A DNA stretch of 64,000 bases from Membranipora membranacea (GCA_914767715.1 OU612071.1:27091681-27155680), one strand, 5' to 3'. Positions 35,080 through 46,439 are shown, counted from the first letter of the stretch. Numbers and translations: made by a program. The notes: generated by a model from the sequence alone, not told the origin.

Positions 35080-37150
35080 CCACTTGCAGCCAGTGATGAT
35101 ATTAACTTGGTAATGGAGCAGAATGATTATTAGTGAATTCTAATAGCCATGTCTCATGGATATAATAGTGTTGTTGACTTCAATAACACGGAACTTCACT
35201 TCCTTGAGTTATTATAAGGAAGTACCAGTATCTTTTTACCATCATAATAATCAGAGATCTGGGAATTGGATTGAGAATATCTTTATGCACCACCATTACC
35301 ACCAAATACAAACATCTCGACTGTGGCTGTTACATAACACTTTTTACAGACATAGGGGTGATGTAGAGCAGCTAGTGTAATGTCTGCCTGTAATGGTTCC
35401 ATATTACACCTCTATGAAGCATTTATTTGTTATTGCTTTGGTTACCTTGATGTTGCTAGCTTGCAGCTAGCATAAATGAGAGGATTGCACAATATTGTAC
35501 TGTAAATAGCTCTGCACAGGGCTGCCAACTATTTAACTATCTAGAATTCCTCAATATACTTTCTAATCAGATCAGAAGACCTAATCACCTTCAATAAAAA
35601 GACAATATTAGCTAAAATTATGACTTGGTTTCGAACCAATCATAACAATACAGTGCTGCAAACTATTTTTGATGAAAAAAAATGGGCTTTCGTCAGGGAT
35701 ATAGATGTCTTCGTGGTTACTAAGGGCTGTTGGCACATGGTGTGCAGGAAGGTCGCAGGGGAGGAGGTGTATTACCAATATTGTATTCAATGATCTCAAC
35801 ACTATCAATACTAAAAAATAATAAAAATCTTCCTCCTATAAATTATTAAACATTCTGTTCTCCCTAAAAAACCTAGTCATGTCATTGTATTTAAAAAAAT
35901 ATTACTTTACTTTCTGTGGCTATCAAAACCAGTCAAACACAGTGATCTTGTGATATTTTGCAAAAATTGACTTCACACGTGAATTTCTCGGGAACTGGTA
36001 CTCCGATTTCCATTCTGTTTTTTCATTTTACACAGAGTATCAAAGACTCTTGTAGTATTGCGCGAAGCCCCATAAAAAATTATTTAATTAGAATTAGGAT
36101 CGGAAATGGACAACATTTCTAAAAGGGCTAGGAGGAAAAACTCTTCAGGAATTTGTTCGTTATGATCTATCTCACCATGCAATCAATGTGTTGTTGATCA
36201 GATTAAGTATGACATACATAATCCCCTGTTAACCCAGCACCTTAATCAGCTGCTTGAATATCCATGCTGTGCTAATTTGAGGGAGACAAATTTAACTTGG
36301 CTTTAGCAGACACAGCTGAACTTTATGATGTCAAAATCTATGAATCTCTACCTTTCTTAGAACAAGAGAAAATCACAGATTAGCAACGATTAACATTTTT
36401 TGAGTTAAAGTGGCCTCAGTTCATTTTGCATTAAATGAGGGACGGTTTGTTGACAACCTTTAATTATCTTCAATAAGATTTCAGGTAATACAATTAACTG
36501 CATTAGCTTCTGATCCCGGCAACGGGCATCGCGATGAATCGAATAGAGATGACGACTGACTCTCTATTCATAGCGGTGCAAAATTTAGTAACACCTCAAT
36601 ATTTTTATTTACATAATATTAAGAGTGAATGGAAGAGGCTAGGTATTATGTAACTTTAGTTGCAGAGCGTGCTTCACTTGATGGTATAGGTTTACAATCC
36701 ATTCAACCGTTGCTGGGTAGGTTTTGATCAGATTGAAAAGTGTGCCGACATGCACAAGATCACTGTGAAGGCATTGCTATATAAAACTGTCAATTGGTTG
36801 GAGGAAGTGGATGTAGATAGCAGTCTATAATTCAACTGACTGAACTTTGCACTACATCATTATTTGATGGTGACTGATAAATTCCATGTTTGGAAGAAAA
36901 GGAAAAACCGTATATATATACTTTTATTGGCAACCAAAGTCATCTCATTAGAAATGTTTTGCACTCATTGCCAGAAAAATCTAACAAAAATATTTTTTAT
37001 TGTAGCATGGTTATTTATTTCGCATGTATGCTATCTGATAACTGTATTATCCGAAGGTAAACCAAATAGAAACTAAATATAGTTTTCACTCCAATCAAAC
37101 ATGAGGGGGGGTGAAGACATTTTCTTCTCAATGTTAAATTTAGCCGTCTA
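35080..37150. other. No supported feature
   Basis: Intergenic AT-rich sequence upstream of the signal-peptide gene that starts at 35075. It must hold that gene's promoter, but no specific site is recognisable. Confidence 0.35.
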
Positions 37151-37152
37151 TA

Positions 37153-37370
37153 TATAGTCTTTATTTCCGAAATAATCACCTAAAATCCATAGCATAGTGG
37201 TTAAGATCGTGGACTGTAGTGCACTAGGTCTCAGGTTGGTGCACGCAGTATTTTGACCATCACTCTAGTAGTTGAGACCCGTAAGATTGCAGAACCCTGA
37301 CTTGACCCTAAGATGACCTGACCACAGAAACCCGAAACCTGACCCGTTGACTCGACCCTGAATATAACAA
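37153..37370 (+). repeat. tRNA-derived SINE, copy 2 (B box lost)
   Basis: Same family as 2445-2692, in + orientation: CCATAGCATAGTGGTTAAGA (A box) and GACTGTAGTGCACTAGGTCT, then the body CATCACTCTAGTAGTTGAGA and the GACCTGACC/CCCGAAACC tail. About 25 bases around the B box present in copy 1 are missing here, so this copy has lost its internal pol III promoter. Confidence 0.85.
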
Positions 37371-37384
37371 TAGTGTTGTTGGAT

Positions 37385-37982
37385 TTTCTGAGATTAGTTT
37401 TGTTTTGACTTTTTTATTTCCTTCGTGATTTTATTTTTCAGTTTATGATAGAGTTTTTGATTTCTATCTGCATGTGCATCTTGTTTCTCATCTATCATAT
37501 CCTTGATTTGCTTAGTAATCCATGGCTTCTCATTGAGTTTTCTTTTGAAAGTTTTAATTGGAATGCATAGGTCGGTACAAAAATTAATGTAGTCAGTTAT
37601 AACTTCAGTTTGGTGATCAACTGAGTCATCATCACATAGTAGAGTATCCCAGTTAGTGGTCTCAAAACACGCCAGTAGATTTTCACAGTTCTCCTCATTG
37701 TAGTCATGCTTTTGTACGGTAACTGGTTAAGATTTGGAGAGAGGCACATATGATGGTATGAGGTGCATAATGAAATGGTCAGAGTTTCAAAGTTGGGCTA
37801 ACTAGTTGCACTGTGTGAAGGCGTTCTTAATCCTGACATAACACTTGTCCAGTGTTTTATTTCCACGGGTGTGTTTAGTGACCATCTGGTAATAGTTATT
37901 TAGTTTGATAGGAAGTTTATGAAAATCGCCCAGCACGAGTATGCAGGATTCAGGGTATCTTTGTTCTATCTGCTTAACATGG
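37385..37982 (-). pseudogene. LINE endonuclease/linker, distal half, cut by gypsy insertion
   Basis: The minus strand reads THVKQIEQRYPESCILVLGD with F, then YYQMVTKHTRGNKTLDKCYV, LIPSYVPL, and KRKLNEKPWITKQIKDMI. These are the last endonuclease blocks and the linker before RT of a CR1-like LINE. Its beginning lies on the other side of the Ty3/gypsy element, at 45343-46075. RT is absent: the copy ends near 37385 beside the SINE. Confidence 0.8.
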
Positions 37983-37984
37983 GT

Positions 37985-38840
37985 TGTATAGAGGATTTCT
38001 GGGGGGGGGGGTCTTCTCTAAGGCTGTGAAACCCACCCAAAGTAACCACGCACTTATAGATCTTACGAGTACGACGACTCTAACTGAGGGGGGTAACGAC
38101 TATGACGACTCTAACTGAGAGGGGGTAACGAGTACGACGACTCTAACTGAGGGGGGGGGGGTAACGAGTACGATGACTCTAACTGAGGGGGGGGGGTAAT
38201 GAGTACGACGACTCTAACTGACAAGGGGTAACGAGTACGACTACTCTATCTGAGGGGGGTAACGAGTACGACGACTCTAACTGAATGGGGGTAACGAGTA
38301 CGACGACTCTATCTGAGGGGGGGGGGTAACGAGTACGACGACTCTATCTGATGGGGGGGGGGGGGGGTAACGAGTACGACGACTCTATCAGGGTTGAGAA
38401 TATAATTGACCTGACCTTTGGGAGGGATGTATAGGTGAAAGGGAATAGCCTTATTTATCCTACCAGACAAATTGAGGAGGGGGAGGGATATGGACAATAC
38501 GATTATTAATTATGCGTCCGACCAGACAAAAAGGAACAAATGGACCAGGGGAGGAGGATTGGAAAAATACAATTATTGGGAGGGAAGGGGTATTGGTAAA
38601 TTAATTTATTAATGAGAGAAGGGGATGGCTTGGAGTTATACAACTAGCTGGTAGGAACTGGGCTGGATTCAGGTCAATCAATGGATACAGTGGGCAAAAG
38701 GGGGGTTATCACAATAAATTATATTTATTGGGAGGGGACGGGTATGGATAAAATAAATAATTAATGGGGGATGGAATGGCTCGGAGTTATACAACTAGCT
38801 GGAAAGAACTTGACTGAGAATCAAGTCAATCAACTGAGTT
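37985..38840 (-). repeat. Left LTR (3' LTR of the element)
   Basis: It matches the right LTR from TGTATAGAGGATTTCTGG through the minisatellite (10 units, 38069-38388), AATATAATTGACCTGACC, GGGAGGGATGTATAGGTGAA and ATACAACTAGCTGG. It lacks the outer ~270 bp of the right copy and holds an internal duplication (two copies of GTTATACAACTAGCTGG). The integrase-side proline-rich frame runs right into it, so the polypurine tract is lost. Confidence 0.8.
38069..38388. repeat. LTR minisatellite, 10 units
   Basis: Units GAGTACGACGACTC-TAACTGA-(G)n-TAAC, with n from about 4 to 15. Several units read TATCTGA. Same array as in the other two LTRs. Confidence 0.95.
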
Positions 38841-39849
38841 CCATCAGCGGTAGGGGGCGAGTGGAGTGGGATTCGGGGAGGGTCATTAATGGGTTAGGGG
38901 CATTGGTCATAGCGTTAGCATAGGGAGGACTAAGGACTAAATCCATTAGAGCCGGTATCTTTGCCGGGGGTGCCAATTTTGGGATTTGGTATGGAGGGCG
39001 GGTTACAGTTGAGGGGGCTGGGCGTTTCGTACCTCGGGCATCATCAGCGGGAACTGGGGTTGTTTCAGGCGGGGCTTGGATAGGGTTGTGGGGAACTGGG
39101 GTCTTCTTTGTCTTCGATTTACTCTTTCTCTTTCCTTTCTTCTCCTTCTTCCCTTTCTTGCACTTAGGGCATTTTGGCTTGGGTGTGGTGGGGTCGGTAA
39201 TAGCTGCAGCCATGTGCGATGCCCAACATTGGACGGTTGGGGAATCACCAGGGCAATAATCCACATCTAGGGGAGGGGTCAGAAAACGGGTAGGCTGAGG
39301 GGAGGGTTGCCGGGGAAGTAAGGGGGCCGTTATCATCCACAATCTGTAGGAGGTCCATTTCGTCTGGCAGGTCGCTGTCTCTCTCATCATATTCTGGTCT
39401 TTTGAAATTTGCCATCCCAGGAAAGAAATTATATTATTAGTACTGTGCCTCCACTCAATCCTATTGCGGCAGCAAGAGGGTCAATAATAGTGATAATCGC
39501 CGCTATATGGCTTCTTGGAGACTCTCTTGCTGCGTTGACCAGATTCAGGGTTCAGGAGGGGAGAGATTGGTATGGCCTGGGGCTGGTTATCTGGGACCGC
39601 TGGAGGGGGGATAGCTTTTTCGGTTGGTATGTTAGTGGGAACAGGGGGAAAGGGTTGTGGATCTGGGGTACGGGGACTGGATCTTGGGGACTTCCCTCGG
39701 AGGTTTGGCATTCGTTGGGGTTCGCTGAAGGTCGGGGCACAACCTCGATGGTTTGAACAAGACCGGTAAGGTTTTAACCTACTTTCATGCTCAACAGAAG
39801 ATTTGCCATGTTTATCAATTCTGTACACATGATTGGGCCATACAGGCAC
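38830..39849 (-). pseudogene. Gypsy C-terminal proline-rich frames
   Basis: Two minus-strand frames follow the integrase. One (39849-39481) starts WPNHVYRIDKHGK, the usual end of the integrase C-terminal beta-barrel, and then is Pro/Arg-rich. The other (39390-38830) is Pro/Lys-rich (CPKCKKGKKEKKGKRKSKSK) and ends inside the left LTR. They could be the tail of Pol or an extra ORF; no envelope-like transmembrane segment is visible. Confidence 0.55.
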
Positions 39850-39855
39850 TACTTT

Positions 39856-41373
39856 TTATGGACCTAAGAACTTTGGTTGTAATTTACGGCTAATCCCTCG
39901 ACCATATTTCCTCTTGCTCACCAACCAAACCAAATCACCTTTGCTGTACAAAGGGGGTTCCTCGGTGTCTTCCTTCCGGATGTCTAGTTCTCTCTTCCGG
40001 ATGAAGTCATGAGCTTCCCGCGGGTGGTCTTTGGTTTGTTGGACATAAATATTTCTAGGGGCAGGTTTAGAAGGGGTTTTTTCATAAACTGAGTCATCAG
40101 GTAATGGCAATTCTCTGCCTAACATAAGGCTATTAGCAGTCTCCTGTGTTAATGAGTGGGGAGCGGCCCGGAAAGCTCGGAGAATTTGAGGAATTACTAG
40201 AGCCCAGTTTTCATGGCCTATATCAATGATCAATACTCGTAAACTATCTCCGAGCGGGCGATTATTTCTCTCTACCATGCCGTTACCTTGGGGGTGGTAA
40301 GGGATAGTCCGTGTTTTGTCTACTCTCAAGAGTTTGCACAGTTCTGTTACCAATTCTGATTCAAACTGGGCACCTTGGTCACTGTGTATTTGTTCTGGTA
40401 ACCCAAAATAGCAAAATACACGAGCATCTAGTATGAATGCGACGTGGGGGGCTGTTTCATTCATTATTGGTATGGTGTCTTGCCATCGGGTGAAATGGTC
40501 AGTCAACACCAAGATCCATGCATTCTGACAAGGGGTCAGGGAAAAGGGGCCAACTAAATATATGGCTACTCGTTGCCAGGGGCGTCCAGCATGGAGGCGT
40601 TGTCTATTCTTACTCATTGGTACGCTGCTTGAATTGGCCATCTGTCAAATCTCACAGCTAGATACCGCCTGGAGGATATCTGCAGTCATGCCAGGCCAAT
40701 ACCATTTCAGTCGTATTCTTCCCAGGGTTTTCTTCCGGCTTTGGTTGGCCGGGGAATGGGTCTCCCATATGACTGTCTGGCGAGCGTCTTTGGACATAAT
40801 TATTGTCAACCACCGGGGTATACGTATGACTACCTTGGCTTGGAGGAGGCTGTCAGAGATGCGAAGGTGGTCGAACATTTTGTTCAGTTTCCGTATTTCG
40901 GGGGCTTCATGTGCAATCTGGTCATTTGAGAGGGGCTCTCCATCACTAACTGCTTGATAAATAGGGGATAGCTGGCCTTGCCTCTGCAGCGTGGATATGT
41001 TATATTGCTCAAGGGAGACATCAATGCGGTAGATGGGTTCGGGTAATAGGGATAGGGGAAGGGTGGGGATCTCAGTGGGGGATAGGCCATGGTTATCACT
41101 GCTAGGAGGGAATTGGGGACAGGGTGGCAGAGTGCTACAAGCAGCAACTGTTGGCTTTGGGTTAATTGGCCTGGACTGGTCGATGGAGATGGGTTCGGGC
41201 AATAGGGGTAGGGGAATAGTGGGGATGTCCGTTGGGAATGGGCCTTGGTTAGCATTGCTAGGAGGGAATTGGGGACTGGGTGGCAGAGTGCTACAAGCTG
41301 CAACTGTTAGCTTCGGGGAAATTGGCCTGGACTGGTTGATGGAATCAGAGAGAAGCTGGAGGATTTCAGTCAT
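39856..41373 (-). pseudogene. Gypsy integrase (stops and catalytic change)
   Basis: The N-terminal zinc-binding region, with LKWYWPGMTADILQ, lies at about 40720-40680 and ends in TGA (40645-40647) at the last zinc-ligand position. The core follows: VAIYLVGPF with TAT at 40558-40560 where the first catalytic Asp is normal, then IHSDQGAQFES (second Asp, about 40360) and GNGMVERNNR (Glu, about 40285). The C-terminal part has KGDLVWLVSKRKYG (about 39935-39900) and TAA at 39856-39858 after KFLGP. Upstream, 41344-41033 encodes a proline-rich spacer made of two 52-residue tandem copies. Loss of the first acidic residue would abolish strand transfer. Confidence 0.85.
41033..41344. repeat. 156-bp tandem duplication inside pol
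   Basis: ATGGGTTCGGG(T/C)AATAGGG starts at 41033 and 41189. The two copies keep frame and encode a proline-rich 52-residue repeat (…ACSTLPPSPQFPPSNANQG… and …ACSTLPPCPQFPPSSDNHG…). Confidence 0.9.
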
Positions 41374-41447
41374 AGTGGGCCCCCCATCTCGTTCCTCTAT
41401 GCGTTTACATTGTTTGCAGTCCGCACATTGGGTTCGGCTGAGACCAT

Positions 41448-42326
41448 CAAATTTTTCATCTTTGCTGGTAAGTGCATTGAGGGGCCTGGCTATGGTCGCG
41501 AAATTGGGTAGTTATCGCCTATAATAGCCCACGGTACCTAGAAATGATCTTAATTGGGTTTCACATTGGGGGACGGGCCATTTTTTCACAGCTTCTACTT
41601 TGGCGGGGTCAGTTGCGACTCCTTCAGTGCTCACTATATGGCCTAAATAGTGTACACATTCTTTAAATAGTTCACATTTACTGGGTTTCAATTTAAGGTT
41701 AGCCGCTCTGAGTCTCTCAAAAGCTTGAGCTAGTCGCTCACAAGGTTGGGTGAAGTCTTGGACAAAAACTATCACATCATCTAGGTATATGAGTAATGTA
41801 TTCCAGTTGAAAACACGCAAGACAGTCTCCATCAGCCTCTCAAACGTGGCCGGTGCAGAAGTGAGGCCAAATGGGAGGACAAGCCATTGCCATAATCCGT
41901 TACGGGTTACAAATGCTGATTTGACCTTGGCCTCTTCGCCTAGCAGCACTTGCCAGTATCCACTTAGGATATCTAGGGTACTGCAAAATTTTCTTCCAGA
42001 GAGTGCATCTAAGCTATCATCTATGCGGGGCAGTGGGTAAGCATCCTTGCATGTTACTGCATTCAATTTCCGGTAGTCAACACAGAAATGCCAGGAGTTA
42101 TCTTTCTTTCGCACCAGGACCACTGGGCTACTCCAAGCTCCTTCACCAGTCCTGGTTCAACAAGTCCTTGCTCTCGCAACTGTGTCACTTGTCTGTCTAC
42201 TTCTGCTTCCTTTTCATGACCTAGTCGCCTGGGCCTATGGCGGACTGGAAGGGTTGCAGGAATGGTGGGAATGAAGTTTTTGGCGCGGCTAGTCAGCCCT
42301 ATATCATTTTCATCTTTGCTAAACAC
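41448..42326 (-). pseudogene. Gypsy reverse transcriptase, RNase H deleted
   Basis: The linker (42326-42150) ends in a one-base shift near 42150. RT then reads SPVVLVRKKDNSWHFCVDYR, TLDILSGYWQVLL, FVTRNGLWQWLVLPFGLTSA and the catalytic LLIYLDDVIVF (about 41795-41765), then LGHIVSTEGV and LRSFLGTVGYYRR. TAA at 41512-41514 follows. In the same frame the text continues LPNFATIARPLNALTSKDEK, then jumps directly to DGLSRTQCADCKQC, normally at the end of RNase H. The whole RNase H domain (about 100 or more residues) is missing near 41450. Confidence 0.88.
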
Positions 42327-42446
42327 GTCAGCATATTTGTTCAGGATATTAACTACTAAGAGTTTGTCATTTTGGCTTTGGCAAACTCCGCATGCTTCAT
42401 TATATAGGGACTGAACATGGGAGGGAATGGTGGGTATTGGTTGGGG

Positions 42447-43134
42447 TCAGACTTTGGCGGTACCTATTTGTACTGGGTTAGGGCTCTGTAATGGTAAGGG
42501 TGTAAGGTCATTGATTGGGTCATGGACGGGTTGGAAAGTGCCAATTAAAGAGCCGGACATGATGGTTATGCGTTCTTGGGTCCAATTACAGCATCTGACA
42601 GTACACCGCCTGCGTGAATCTAACTCATTTACACTGCATGCTAGTATTAGACCTGGATGTGTCTGGCCAAAGGGTTGAATGAAACCAGTGCTGGTACCTA
42701 ATTGGACATTGACTCTAGCCGTTATGATCATTTCGGATTTAGCAGGCACTGTGAAAGTCTGGACAGATTGCACACCACCAGATAACTCTTGCTTGTGTCG
42801 GTCAGTACATAGGAGGGTGTGTGTACCAACACCTAATGCCGGTTGATTGAATAGTATTGTACAATCCTCGCGGGTGAAGAAGGACATGCCAAGTATTGCA
42901 TCTTCTTTAATATGATAGGAAAACTACGAAGTCTCCCTTTCAGTATAAGCTTACCATATATTTGCATTGAACTACCGTCGGCCATAACGCCGTATATGTC
43001 AACTGGTTTGAGTTTTTCACGGGTTTCTGAGGAGGAAGGGAGTCAAATATGTGTTTACTGAGTTGTGAAATAGTACACCCAGTGTCAAGCAGGAATTGGG
43101 TGGGCTTGCCAGCTAGCCTACCAGACAGTAGCAT
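42447..43134 (-). pseudogene. Gypsy aspartic protease region
   Basis: The minus strand reads GKPTQFLLDTGCTISQLSKH with the catalytic DTG at about 43086-43078. After a frame change near 42930-42890 it continues MSFFTREDCTILFNQ (the second conserved block of retropepsins) into an extended spacer toward RT. The protease motif itself is intact. Confidence 0.8.
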
Positions 43135-43321
43135 GATACTCCTACATTGCGTGAGGGAGAGTACTCATTGGATTTGCATACATTGTATAGAAGGAGGGGT
43201 CTGGGCTTGGGATTTACTTAATTCTGGGGGCCTGTTGGGTCGGTGCCATGCTTGATATAGAGTCCTTGTTCTATTGGCACACCTACTGAGGACGGTTCAC
43301 GTTTCCCTGGGATTTACTTGG

Positions 43322-44245
43322 GCATTCTCGATGCCAGTGTTGCATGGAGCCACAGTGCCAGCAGCTTTGAGGGTCTCTTTCAGTGTTGGGGTTTCACCAA
43401 CTTGATTTGTTAGGGCCTGGGCTTCGGCACTTCACACTGTGGGAGGGGCCATTGGGTATTGGGGTTTGGTTGACTAAGGTAGCCACTGCTGATGGCATGC
43501 GTTCGAGGGCTGCTAGGACTTTTTCTAATGTGCTTTCGGTAATTTGGGCGACTGTGGGCGGGGTTTCTTCTTCTGTCTCTAAGACATTAAATCTTGGCCG
43601 GTTGTTAATAGCGTGGCCTCCAGCTTGGTAGTACTCTTAGATGGCAGTTACTGTCTCTGCAATTGTATTGCAAGGTACTGCTGACAAATGTCGGGAGAGG
43701 GCTTTATTATCAAGAGTTCTTTTGATCTGTTCTACAGCCAGTAACGTATGTTCAGCTTGGGCCATGGTGGGGTAGGCCAGGCGTATGAGTCCTTGAATCT
43801 CTGTTCCTAGGGCATGGATACTCTGTCCAGGCTCTTTTCTAAGGTTTCCTAGATTATCTCGAGCTTGACGCATAGTTAGACCATAACAGGCGCGGAGTCC
43901 AACAAAAATTTCATCTACAGTCCCTCCTCTTCCAACTTCCACAACACTCCCTTCCAGAGCGGAGCGTAGTTATAAGAGAGAGGCTTGGTCATTCCAATTA
44001 TTTGCTGCACGCACATCGTTGAACTGCTGGATAAACAGTTCAACGTCTGTCAGGCCTTGATACTTGGGGGCTTTGTACCTATCTCTTTGGTTGGGATTAT
44101 TAACTAGGGCATCACCTAAAAGGGCAGCAAGTCTATCAATGTCACCACCTGCACCCTGTTGGCGCCCTGCCGCACCTTGATTACGGTTTGCCGTGTACCC
44201 TGCTTTGTCAAACTGCGCGTGTCCCCAGCAGAACCCACTGCTGCC
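43322..44245 (-). pseudogene. Gypsy Gag with CCHC zinc knuckle
   Basis: Minus strand from the primer-binding region: GDIDRLAALLGDALVNN, YKAPKYQGLTDVELFIQQFN (capsid-like), TAA at 43970-43972, then in frame LRSALEGS, DEIFVGLRACYGLTMRQARD and LGTEIQGLIRLAYPTMAQAE, TAA at 43637-43639, and the nucleocapsid knuckle CWHCGSMQHWHREC (43363-43322; Cys-x2-Cys-x4-His-x4-Cys). The two stops are isolated point changes in an otherwise open frame. Confidence 0.85.
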
Positions 44246-44250
44246 ACCAA
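44228..44250 (-). other. Primer-binding region of the gypsy element
   Basis: Just inside the right LTR the minus strand reads TTGGTGGCAGCAGTGGGTTC. The position directly after the LTR edge is where a tRNA primer would pair. I have not matched it to a particular tRNA. Confidence 0.5.
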
Positions 44251-45337
44251 TGTAGAGGATTTCTGGGGAGGGGGGGGGGTCTTTCCTAAGGCTGTGAAAC
44301 CCACCAAAAGTTACCACGCACTTATAGATCTTACGAGTACCACGACTCTAACTGAGAGGGGGGGTAACGAGTACGACGACTCTAACTGAGAGGAGGTAAC
44401 GAGTACGACGACTCTATCTGAGGGGGGTAACGAGTACGACGACTCTATCTGAGGGGGGTAACGAGTACGACGACTCCAACTGAGGGGGGGGGGGGGTAAC
44501 GAGTACGACTACTGGGCTGGGAATATAATTGACCTGACCTTGGGGAGGGATGTATAGGTGAAAGGGAATAGCCTTATTTATCCTACCAGACAAATTGGGA
44601 AGGGTGGAGGGATATGGACAATACGATTATTAATTATGCGTCCGACTAGACAAAAAGGAACAAATGTACCAGGGGGGGAGGTTTGGAACAATACAGTTAT
44701 TGGGAGGGAAGGGGTATTGATAAATTAATTAATTAATGAGAGAAGTGAATGGCTTGGAGTTATACAACTAGCTGGAAAGAACTGGACTGAGAATCATGTC
44801 AATCAACGGGTACAGTGGGGCAAAGGGGGGTTATCACTAAGCCTCTACCTACTAACCATGGGAGGCTACAGTTCAACAAGGCACAAGGCAATCCGATATC
44901 AAGGCAGTGAGGTCTGCCAACAGGTGATTCCAAACACTTACTTTAGTAGATTGGTTAAGTTGTATTCTCAGAGATTTTATTGAGTTACTGACTAGAAGAG
45001 TTTAACAGATGTGTCCTGTTTGATTGGCAAAAGATAACTGTCCGAATATATTATTGCTCAGTTATTAAAACTATGAAAGAAACATGCCACTAGCTGTGGA
45101 AAATTACAAAAATATGTCATGGAATATAATCAGATTAGTTGCCATGCCAACAATACTGACCTGAAGGTATCAAAATAAGTGTCGTTAAAATTAGAAATGT
45201 TACTACTGATTGCTGATATTATTATGTGTCTGGACTTGTGGAGGTAGAAAAGGTAGTTATGACAACAATTATAAACAAAAATAATGGATAGATTCTAACA
45301 ATGGTGAATAATGTTTGTTCATGATAATTCAGCTGCT
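44251..45337 (-). repeat. Right LTR (5' LTR of the element), ~1.09 kb
   Basis: It starts TGTAGAGGATTTCTGGGG (+ strand), contains six minisatellite units (44331-44512), AATATAATTGACCTGACC and GGGAGGGATG. Its outer part, CTCTACCTACTAACCATGGG to about 45337, has homology in the solo LTR at 25.7 kb. CAATAAAATCT on the minus strand (about 44980) may be the LTR polyadenylation signal. The outer edge is inferred from where LINE coding resumes. Confidence 0.75.
44331..44512. repeat. LTR minisatellite, 6 units
   Basis: Same ~30-bp unit as above. The copy number differs from the left LTR (10), so the array has changed since insertion. Confidence 0.95.
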
Positions 45338-45342
45338 GTTGT

Positions 45343-46075
45343 AATCAATTAGATCTATTACACTTGTAATAGTTTTAGCAGTATCAGTTGCATTTGATTT
45401 TAGACGAGAGTTACCAGTGAGAGGAGTATAGCAGTTTACAGATATAATCGATCAGAACTCGCGAGGCAGCCAGTGGGGTCTTGATTTTACAGTGAGAATT
45501 TCACAGTGTTGGTCTGTGTGATTATGTATTATTTGGTTGTTGGTTGACCAATTTTTATCTACATAGAAGAGAATATCTCCTCCGGCAGATTTGTTACTAT
45601 CCTTCGGAAGTCTATCGTTCCAAAATTGTTCATATCCCTGTAATTAAGTCCCGTGCATATTTATATCTGGTGTAAGCCAGGACTCTGTTATACAGATTAG
45701 TTGTGAGAGATTTTTTATCCTAGGTGTATGTAATAATCCGTGAAGTTCATCTAGCGTGTAGCGTACTGATTGTGCATTGGTCAGTATGATGGCTGGCAGG
45801 GGAACTCTTGAGTTTTTAACTTGATGTTTCACACGAACCGAACCGAACTCGTTTTCCTCTTTTTCTTGCTCTCAGTATTCCAGGGTCAATATATTTAACT
45901 AGAGTTTTGAATTGTCTATTCCATATATCCTTCAGATTGTCTCTGCTAATATAATTTTTAACTTCCAGCAGAGAATTAACATCCATGTATGCTAGACTCG
46001 TCACACCTCATGATTGGTACATGAGGGTGAATATGTGTAGCACCAGTAAAAACAAAGGTTGCAATAGCTGCGCCA
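45343..46075 (-). pseudogene. LINE 5' region and endonuclease, proximal half
   Basis: Minus strand: DIWNRQFKTLVKYIDPGILR and RKRGKRVRFGS (46004-45816), then after a shift LPAIILTNAQSVRYTLDELH and LICITESWLTPDI (endonuclease start), YEQFWNDRLPKDSNKSAGGD, ILFYVDK, VNCYTPL, and ITSVIDLIDYN ending at 45343. It continues at 37982 across the gypsy insertion. The RKRGKR-(x)n-PAIILTN arrangement is typical of CR1-type LINEs. Confidence 0.8.
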
Positions 46076-46439
46076 TTATGTTAACAGAGTTGTGATGTCA
46101 AATAATAAGGATTATAGAGTGCTATTGAAAACACAACCTCTCTCTATGAGACCCAACTGCCATCTGCCAACTGACATCCAGTGATAAGCTATGTGTTGTT
46201 TGTTTGTTAGTTTGTTTAATTGGTAGCTTTCCATACAAAAATGCTTACAATTTTAAGGGGTGAATTATAAAATCGCCCGTTTTAAAATATTGATTATTAA
46301 AAATTCAAAAAGCCTTCCCTTGGTAGGTTTTAAAAAGTGATGGAAAAATAAAAAGTACACAAACATGTTAAAACTGGCTCAATCACTATATTTTGGGTTA
46401 GCTAAAGTAAAGTCAATCCGTTTTACTGTTCTGGTCTTT

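Larger units (their letters stand above)
37985..45342 (-). mobile_element. Ty3/gypsy LTR retrotransposon, degenerate, nested in a LINE
   Basis: Minus-strand element of ~7.3 kb: right LTR, primer-binding region, gag with zinc knuckle, protease, RT, integrase, a proline-rich C-terminal frame, left LTR. Both LTRs start (+ strand) with TGTA(TA)GAGGATTTCTGGG. A GTTGT 5-mer lies at both outer edges (37983-37987 and 45338-45342) and may be the target-site duplication, although the LTR ends then lack the usual TG..CA. The flanking LINE endonuclease reads through when the element is removed, which fixes the insertion point within a few bases. RNase H is deleted and several point stops are present, so the copy is inactive. 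Confidence 0.85.

Noticed and set aside
39409-39769. Overlapping + strand frames rich in Trp and Gly
   Set aside because: They are the complement of the Pro-rich gypsy C-terminal frame, which explains their composition.
40562-41524. Long + strand frames (131 and 163 codons)
   Set aside because: They run antisense to integrase and the proline-rich spacer. The apparent repeats mirror the 156-bp duplication.
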